This document shows positions 56,983 to 64,000 of a stretch of 64,000 nucleotides of DNA, one piece after another. This DNA comes from Talpa occidentalis. Its lineage: Eukaryota; Chordata; Mammalia; Eulipotyphla; Talpidae. Each line of letters starts with the position of its first letter. Position 1 is the first letter of the stretch. The stretch spans positions 7,707,312-7,771,311 of the forward strand of contig NW_023601322.1 of NCBI RefSeq assembly GCF_014898055.3, written 5' to 3'. The notes beneath the pieces were generated by a model. The model was not told the origin of the DNA and searched no databases. It worked only from the letters and a program-made list of their open reading frames with translations. The position numbers were made by a program, and so were the translations under genes.

Positions 56983-58108
56983 TGTGTATGAATGAAACAC
57001 GTGTATGAGAGATTTTAATACTCTGACCCACTGTGAAAGAGAAATGATAATTAAATACATCCTACCTCAGAAAATTTAATTTCCTGTATTTCTTATCATG
57101 TATTATTTTCTGTCTACAAATAATAAGCAAGATACAATTCCATGTGTCTGATGTGTCCTTTAAGTCAAGTCAACTTGGCTCTAAGTGAGAAATAGCAATT
57201 TCTTCTGGAGAAAAAACTGACTGAACAATACTTTGAATAATTGCTAGATGAGGTATTTTATGACATGGTTTTGGGTAATTTGCAATTTTGTCTAGAAGGG
57301 ATTTTTGCTTTCGATATTGACTGTGAAAAACACTGTTGTTATAGCTCCACTTCAGTGAGACCCAAACATATAGTAAACTGAAATACTGAAATGAGAGTTT
57401 CCTAAATAATTTATCCAAGAAATTTAGAACCTGCACAATCTCTCACTTAGTTTTGAATATATGTGATATGATCAAGTTTTGCTAACGCCACGTCTAAACC
57501 TCTATCTTTATGTGTGCTGATTAATTTGTTCTACTATTTCCAAGGGTCTAGGGATATGCAGGGAGAGAGATGTTCACCAAGAAATTTCATGAAATCAATT
57601 GCTTATAATAATTCTGTAAAAATAATTACAATTTATTTTTGTACTAATTTGGTACCAATACTCTTTGGAAAGCAAAGAATATATATTAATGGTTTGTGCT
57701 ATGCAAATTATAGTAATGGAAGATGATATTTAGGTAATGGTCCCATTAATACATCAAAATTATTCTTGACAAACAACTCCCAACAGAAAATTAAACATAA
57801 AATGAAAGGCTAAGAAGCCCTTTGATACTTGCCGGGTCTTTCATTGAATGAGATCCATTGAGATGCCAAGGACTGAGAAGTCTATTTAGACCCGAAGTAC
57901 AAGTACAAGTAAAAATGATCCATTTTTAATAGCAACCAAGATGATATTTTAAACTCTCTGTGACTTTTGCATTTTTTTCCTCAGTTGTTTTAGATCTCGA
58001 AGGCAAAACTGTAAATGACTTTTTAGTCTATAGCAAATAGGCTGTACCATATCAAGTTTGGGCATTCTTGTACTGCCAATCATGTAAGTTCAAGTGACAT
58101 CCAGTTAA
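56983..58108. other. Unassigned AT-rich DNA
   Basis: No gene recognised. The 88-codon minus frame at 57170-57436 has no domain. Confidence 0.5.
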
Positions 58109-58216
58109 GACAAGCCAAAGGTCAACCACTGTTATCATCAATGTATTATCAAAAAACAAGGTGTCATGACCAGATCATGCCACTTTATGGGTGGCATGTT
58201 CAGAAAATGGAGGCCA
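58109..58216 (+). repeat. Inverted repeat, left arm
   Basis: gacaagccaaaggtcaacca ... gaaaatggaggcca. Its reverse complement is found at 59379-59484 at roughly five bases in six by hand. The family is not recognised. Confidence 0.85.
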
Positions 58217-59378
58217 CGGGCCCCTTTGGCAGGGGTTTTATTATGTAAATAGGTGTTAATGGACCTAAGGTGACTTTCAGTCACTGAGCATCCTCCCTGC
58301 ATGTTGCTTTTCACTAGTGTGGGCCAGAATGAGCATGTGGCTCTTAACCAAGCAGCTCTAAAATCTCCAAAGGTCTCTCCTGACAGCACAAATTTGCTTT
58401 GTAAGCTTCATGGTAACACATATAACAAAAGCCATGATCAGCTTAATGGAAATACGTAAATAATACCCTGTGTCATAATATCTATTTTTCAATGAAATTA
58501 AGACTCCTTTTACACCATAGTACATTAGATCAAATTCATATTTTTAATTGTGAACACTGTTCTTTCCAGTCTATACAACTCAACTTGGATACTTGCACTT
58601 AATTGCTATCTCAGATGATTCTAAAAAGCAAATACTATTTGGATAACACATTCCCAACCTGTTCTCTGAGGACATTGTTTCTTTGATTATCTACATCTTC
58701 TGAGCTTTCATGTTTAAGACATAAACAGAAATGAGTCACCCCTTTAGAAAGATGAGTGAAAGGCTCTTGATTTTGATGATGGTGAGAAGGTCTTAAACTT
58801 CTGCTGGTCTATGACAGTGATATCTAATGACAGATAGCAATAATAAAGGGAACTTTTTGAAGGAGGCACTCTATCTCCCTCTTGTGCTTCTTTTAAAAAG
58901 AATCTAACAGTTACTGATTCTCTGGTTCTCAGCCTTAAACTGCAATCAGACTGGCCAAAGAAAGCCAGTTGCTGTAGCTCCTACTGACATTACTTGAAGA
59001 GCATTGCAGAAGCAATTAGAAATACGTTGAACAGTTTGCAGTTCATTTTGTGTTTTGTTTGTATCTTGAGATGTTTGGAAGCTAATAAGCAAGAAAAATA
59101 ATATCGACTCTTTGTTCTGCTCTGTTCTCACTAAGCTCATTTGTCAGACAAAATCTGAGAACATGCCAGCAATATGTCTTATTAGTAAAACAAACTGCAA
59201 ACCTTACTTAAGCTTAGGTCATGCTGCAACAGATACGATTAGACTCACGATAGGAAATACAAAGGACAAACTACTTTTCAGTGGAGTAACATAGGGACAA
59301 TAGTGGCCCCCATGTTATTGGATAAAACTGCTATCATTGAAATGAATTACTGGACTTAATATTCAACTAATTGTTCAA
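58217..59378. other. Spacer between inverted repeat arms
   Basis: 1162 bp without recognised repeats or genes. Minus frames of 83 codons (58138-58389) and 64 codons (58946-59140) have no domain, and no transposase motif is visible. Confidence 0.5.
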
Positions 59379-59484
59379 TGGCCTCCATTTTCTAAAAATG
59401 TCACCCATGAAGAGGCACGATCCGGTCTGACACATTGTTTTTGATAATGCATTGAAGATAACAATCGTTGACCTTTGGCTTGTC
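59379..59484 (-). repeat. Inverted repeat, right arm
   Basis: On the minus strand it reads gacaagccaaaggtcaacga ... gaaaatggaggcca, matching the left arm at 58109-58216. Confidence 0.85.
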
Positions 59485-60429
59485 ATGGAAAATTTAATAC
59501 ATGAATCTTATTTTTAAGTCTGTTTTAAATATGAAAGTTCATTGTTTTACTAACATCTCACTGCAAAACCACTTAGTTCTGGAAAGGGGTGAAATTAGGT
59601 GTTAATTAGTATTTAACAAGAAGATGGGCAGCTCTCCTGCCTGCCTGTGACTGTCATCACCATGCCTCTCTTTTCACTGTCCTTTTCCCAATAAACATGG
59701 CCTTTGAAAACGTAGAAGACAAACATGAATTCATATGTATGAGTTAGTCCTTAAAATTCCAACTTGCTCTAGAATTAAGGAAAGTGATAAATCAATGTGT
59801 ACAATGATGACTCAAAGAGAAGATAGATTATTTCCTGGCAGGACCTCACATTTTGTAATCAACTGATAGGTGCACAGCTCTTTATTATTCCAAGATTTGT
59901 TTTAAAGAGTAGATCAGTCGAATTTGCTTTATAACATCCCAAAACTCTGGCTGAAAGGAACAGGATTATTCATTTACTCTTGTTCTTGTGTTGGTGTTAC
60001 CTGGGACGCAACCCAGCCTCTCTGTGGGGCAGCTCCTGTGTTTAATCTCAGACTAAAGAGGTGGTGATTGTCAGAGTAAAGTACTACTGGCAAAGGCTAA
60101 GATCCAAACAGCCAACTCGATCATATAATCACATTTCTGGCTCCTGCTTTTATTTCAACTGTTAAAAAACCATTGGCGAAAGCAAGTTACATGAGCAAGC
60201 TTAGGGTGGGAGTTCTGTGCCTAATGGATGAATCCTCAAAGTCACATGGTTGCCAAGTGGTGAAGAATCGGTCACAAAGCTCCCTTTTGCATAGATCAAC
60301 AGTGTGTTACTAACCAGCTAGAATGTCTTTTAATGAGGAACACAGAATAGTGGAACTTATTCTGCCTCATGACAATTGAGAACGCTTTTCATACGTGCAA
60401 CGGGCATTGTACAAATATCCTTTAAACAC
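59485..60429. other. Unassigned DNA
   Basis: No gene or repeat family recognised. Confidence 0.5.
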
Positions 60430-61100
60430 TGTTTTATCTGCATTTCACAAGTTGATATATCTTTATTTCCACTCAGTTGAAGTAATTTATAATTCCTTTC
60501 TCAATTTTTCTTTGATTGAATGATTATTTAGAGCCATTATAACTTCATGGCTAGATAGTTGGGTATCTTTCTACTTACATTTTCCTTATTGTATCCAGCT
60601 TACTCACTCAGTGGTTAGATGATATATGCTGAATAATTCCAGTCCTTTCAGATAATACTTGCTTTATGCACCAACTTATGCTAGGTAAGGGTAAATAAAC
60701 ATTGCATATACTTGGCAATTACTAATATCAGTTAGAGAAAATTGTTGAAGTGTATTCCTTCACCAATGAACAATCTCCTATCTGTTTTGTTTTTCCAATG
60801 CATATCAAGATGTCCTTTTTCTCCTTTATTTTTCTGCTTTTATTTTGAGGCCATGATTTTAGTCTTATGAAAATTTCCTAGTAAGTTATCTCTTTATCAC
60901 TGCAAATACACATTTTTATCTCAAATAACATTTCTTGTCTTAAAGTTTGCATTTTCTGCTAGTAATAGCTTCTTTCTGGTTAACGCTGCAAAGTTGAAAG
61001 GAAGTATAATATTTACCTGCGTTACCTTTTTTATGGACAGGAAAATTAAAAAAGTGAGATTTGGGGTGACTTCCAACTCAATTTTGTTTTCCTTTCCAAA
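60430..61100 (-). mobile_element. Very old L1 ORF2 fragment
   Basis: The complement-strand order of an L1 ORF2 is faintly kept: tctgcatttcacaagttgat, tttctttgattgaatgatta, ttagagccattataacttca and gaataattccagtcctttca. Strongly diverged, broken in every frame; the right edge is uncertain. Confidence 0.5.
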
Positions 61101-61925
61101 AACTGTTCCTCTCATTTACTTAACACAGTTCATCAGTCTTATCTCCCTTATCTTCTTACTGATTTGTCAATACATTTTAAAGGATTATAATATAATCTTC
61201 AATAGCTAATGACATATTACTTCATAAGTGAAGGATAAGAAGATACAGTATTGATAGGTTCTTGGAAACTGCATCTTTAAGTCAAACGATGTATCATGAA
61301 AACAGGTCTTCAAATGGGGGTTTCATTTGATGTTGGCTGGGACAGTATTTTTTCCCCTTCTAATGAATGTTTTGATGAAATGGCATTCTTTGAAGACCAG
61401 CTATATTTCATCTAAGGTAATCTACATTTCTCCGCTAAATTTCCAGCCTCTCAACATCTATGATTTAGTACAGTGTTTCTCAAATTCATGTTCTGAGACA
61501 CTCAGGCAGAAGTGAGATCAGGAAAGTTTCACACAGAGGCTCCTGAACCCAGAGCAGATTTGGCAAAATTAGATGCATCTGAGGGTGACTGTGACAAAAT
61601 AGCACTAATAGCATTTGAGGATAATATAAATTTATTATCTTACCTGGACCTCTAAAATCAAGGCTTGGCAGAGGATTCCTTTGAAGGGCCAATCTGTTCT
61701 CTCTCTGCCCCTGGCTTCTGTTGCATTGTTTGCAGTTGGTGGGACTCCGAGTTGTAGATGCCTCACTCCAATCCTCTACCCTAACACAGTGGGCTCATGT
61801 GATAAGCCCTGAAAATCTCCCCACTTTAAGGTCAATGGATTTGGGACTTTAACTACCTCTTCACAGCAGTACCTAGATTAGAGCATAATTGGGAGAAGGT
61901 GTGTATGTATAAAGAACTGCCATCC
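61101..61925. other. Mostly unassigned DNA
   Basis: 61470-61600 begins acagtgtttctcaaattcat and may be a hAT-Charlie relic. No gene recognised. Confidence 0.4.
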
Positions 61926-61929
61926 TTGA

Positions 61930-62385
61930 TACTCCAGGGCTAGAATGAAAATCCCATCAACTTACTGACTTAGAGCAACAGAAGTGTACTCTCACAGATC
62001 TGGGGGCTAGGAGTCCCAGCCAGGAATTTGGTTTGGCCTCACCCCCTCTGAATTCTGTAGGGGAATCTGCGTTTGCCTTGTCCTAATTTTTGGTGATCTG
62101 CTGGCATTCTTCGACTTTCCTGGGCTTGGAGATGTATCCTCACAATCTGTTTCCACATGGAATTCTCTCTTTTTCTCTTAACCTTGTCTGCCCATGTCTG
62201 TCTCCTTGTCAGAACTTACTGTTTTTGTAAGTCATGTTTGATTAGGTCCACTTGAATCGACTAATTTTAACTTGATTACTTCTGTGAAGACCCTATTTCC
62301 AAATAAGGCTACATTCTAAGGAACTAGGGGCCAGGACATCAACATATCTTTATTTGGAGAGGAGGCACAATGAATAATATTTAGT
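61930..62385 (-). mobile_element. MaLR-type LTR, reverse
   Basis: Read on + it shows ctcacagatctgggggctag, gaggcctcacc-like gtttggcctcacc, atggaattctctctttttct, tgaagaccctatttccaaat and aaggctacattctaagg, the order of a reversed MaLR LTR. Solo, diverged. Confidence 0.7.
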
Positions 62386-62538
62386 CAATATGGTAAACTT
62401 CTGACCTTATTTGGTCTGAAGCAAGGAATTCATGTTTAAAATGCTATGATTTGACTGACAAAAAATATTTACGTTTTTTTAATACCCAGTCCTAGTGAAT
62501 TTAATACACGCACATCTGGTTTAAAAATATTTGGAATT

Positions 62539-62816
62539 GGGCCTCCCCTGGTGGTACAGGGATTGACGCCATGCTGTGAAGCTGTTCGCAGCCTCTGCAG
62601 CGTCGGTTCCATCCCGGCCAGCTGGCAAGGGTCCCACATGGCGCGCAGACCTCTCCTGTCACGCCCGCTGCTCCCCTCAGCAGTGTATTTCTTCAGTCTG
62701 CCTGTTCTGCTCCCCGCTCTGTCTCTGGTGAATCCTCTCACCCTCCCACGCATCTGGCCTGTGCTGCGGTTCTGGTATAAATAAATAAATAAATCTTTAA
62801 AAAAATTAAAAAAAAT
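62539..62816 (+). mobile_element. tRNA-derived SINE, older type
   Basis: Full-length copy with head gggcctcccctggtggtaca and body gctgctcccctcagcagtgt. It ends in AAATAAATAAATAAA then TCTTT before the A tail. The perfect 14-bp target-site duplication aaaatatttggaat lies at 62524-62537 and 62817-62830. Confidence 0.94.
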
Positions 62817-62830
62817 AAAATATTTGGAAT

Positions 62831-64000
62831 CCATATGAAAAAGAAAATGAACTTGCCTTCTGTGGAACCTACATTTGAATTAATCAGAATCCATCTTGTT
62901 CCTTCCTCCATGTTGAGCTTTCAGTGGAAGTAGCTGAGCAGAGCAGACACCCTGTGGGTGTCTCTAAAAGAACAGCCACAGGCCCTTCTCTCCTTTTAGC
63001 TCTCGTGAAAGATCTACCGATGTCACAAAAGACCTCACACTGAAACTTTCTATCTGAAGACTGTTGTCACTCGATTCAAAAGCTTCATAACAAATGACAT
63101 AAAAATTAGACCACTCCCTTGCCTGACACTCTAAAATATCCCTCCCCTAGCCAGGATGGAAGGCACCGCAGGACGGACCCTTGGTCAAGGACCCTAATGG
63201 AATCACGACTCCTATTCTCCAATAAATGTTTTCTTGATTATATTACAGTCTGATTATGTCTTGATCAACACCCTTTGACCCAGATCCCTATTTGTAATAT
63301 TTACTCAAAAAAGCCATAACACCAAACACTTCTACATGTTCATTCCCATAAATGAGTTACAACATCACTGCCAAGAACATCTACAGCTGAGGTCTGTTGT
63401 AAATGGAAATTTGATAATTCCCCCAAACAAGGAAACAGCGATTTATATATCAACTTGAATAAAATATAGACTGGTAAATAAATCAAAGTTTCAGAACCAC
63501 AAATTAGCACGACACAGTAATATAATCCATGATTCATTAATGCTTAAGTATGAAATTACATTCTGAAGTTTGCACAAAAGCATAAATACCTGGCATAGGA
63601 AGGTGATTACAATCTGGACATGACGGTGGAGAGGGAACTGGTTTTAAAAGGATAATTGGGTTTCAATTCTTTGTGTGATAGTTATTTAAAACAGCTGAAG
63701 CAAATATGGCAGCTGTTAAAATTTAAGCCAACTATTGGCTTATACTGCATTATCTACTGGTACCTTTTAGTTTTTAGCCTTTAAAATATTCTTATCTAAA
63801 ATAACTAAAAGAAAATTTGTGGTTCTAAGATTGAACTATGCCGCGTCTAAATTTAAAAATAAATTTATTACAACAAAGGAGACAAGCAATCTCCCATGGT
63901 TCCTTTGTATCATGAAAACATTTGCTTTAAGGCATAGAGAGAACATGTGGGGTGTTTAGAAATTTTGAAAGCTCTATTTAAAGCTAACCTACTCATGAAG
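62831..64000. other. Unassigned AT-rich DNA
   Basis: No gene, RNA or repeat family recognised up to the window end. Confidence 0.5.

Overview
This is nuclear DNA from a placental mammal. The interspersed repeats show it: L1 LINEs with a recognisable ORF2, old MIR and L2 fragments, MaLR-type LTRs, MER5/Charlie-like and Tigger-like DNA transposon fossils, and about 19 copies of one tRNA-derived SINE family. The SINE is not Alu, B1/B2, Bov-tA, CHR, equine ERE, pig PRE, carnivore Can, vespertilionid VES or rhinolophid Rhin-1 as I know those sequences. With the carnivore-like L1 3' end this points to a laurasiatherian; pangolin is my weak guess, not a demonstrated identification. The sequence is AT-rich and has two 100-N assembly gaps (4795-4894 and 21467-21566).

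I recognise no functional protein-coding gene, tRNA, rRNA or CRISPR array. Open frames are short or come from the L1, the SINE bodies or other repeats. The window reads as a gene desert or the inside of a very long intron.

Layout. 0-5 kb: a MIR, then an L1 with its CpG-rich 5'UTR, a broken ORF1 and a broken ORF2 that runs into the first gap. 5-16 kb: unique AT-rich DNA with a MaLR LTR, two young SINEs, microsatellites and L1 fragments. 16-27 kb: old L1, unassigned sequence, a second MaLR LTR, the second gap, SINEs, and an old L1 ORF2 piece split by a Tigger-like element. 27-36 kb: an unclassified dispersed repeat, GC-richer unassigned sequence, L2 and MER5 relics, three SINEs and old L1 3' sequence. 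36-46 kb: a recent 5'-inverted L1, more copies of the unclassified repeat and several SINEs. 46-51 kb: a MaLR LTR split by a SINE, then two copies of an unnamed two-block element, one carrying about 630 bp of a diverged 20-bp tandem repeat. 51-64 kb: mostly unique AT-rich DNA with L2/MIR relics, a 107-bp inverted repeat pair, old L1, a MaLR LTR and one SINE.

The most unusual structure is the 49.9-50.56 kb array. Each 20-bp unit is close to CCAGTTCARACTGGTTCTGA, which puts CCAG and CTGG half-sites at 10-bp steps. That arrangement resembles multimerised CP2/grainyhead-family sites. Other observations are a SINE subfamily with an extra 3' tail module, SINEs in several states of tail erosion and truncation, a twin-primed L1, and nested transposons that give a relative insertion order.
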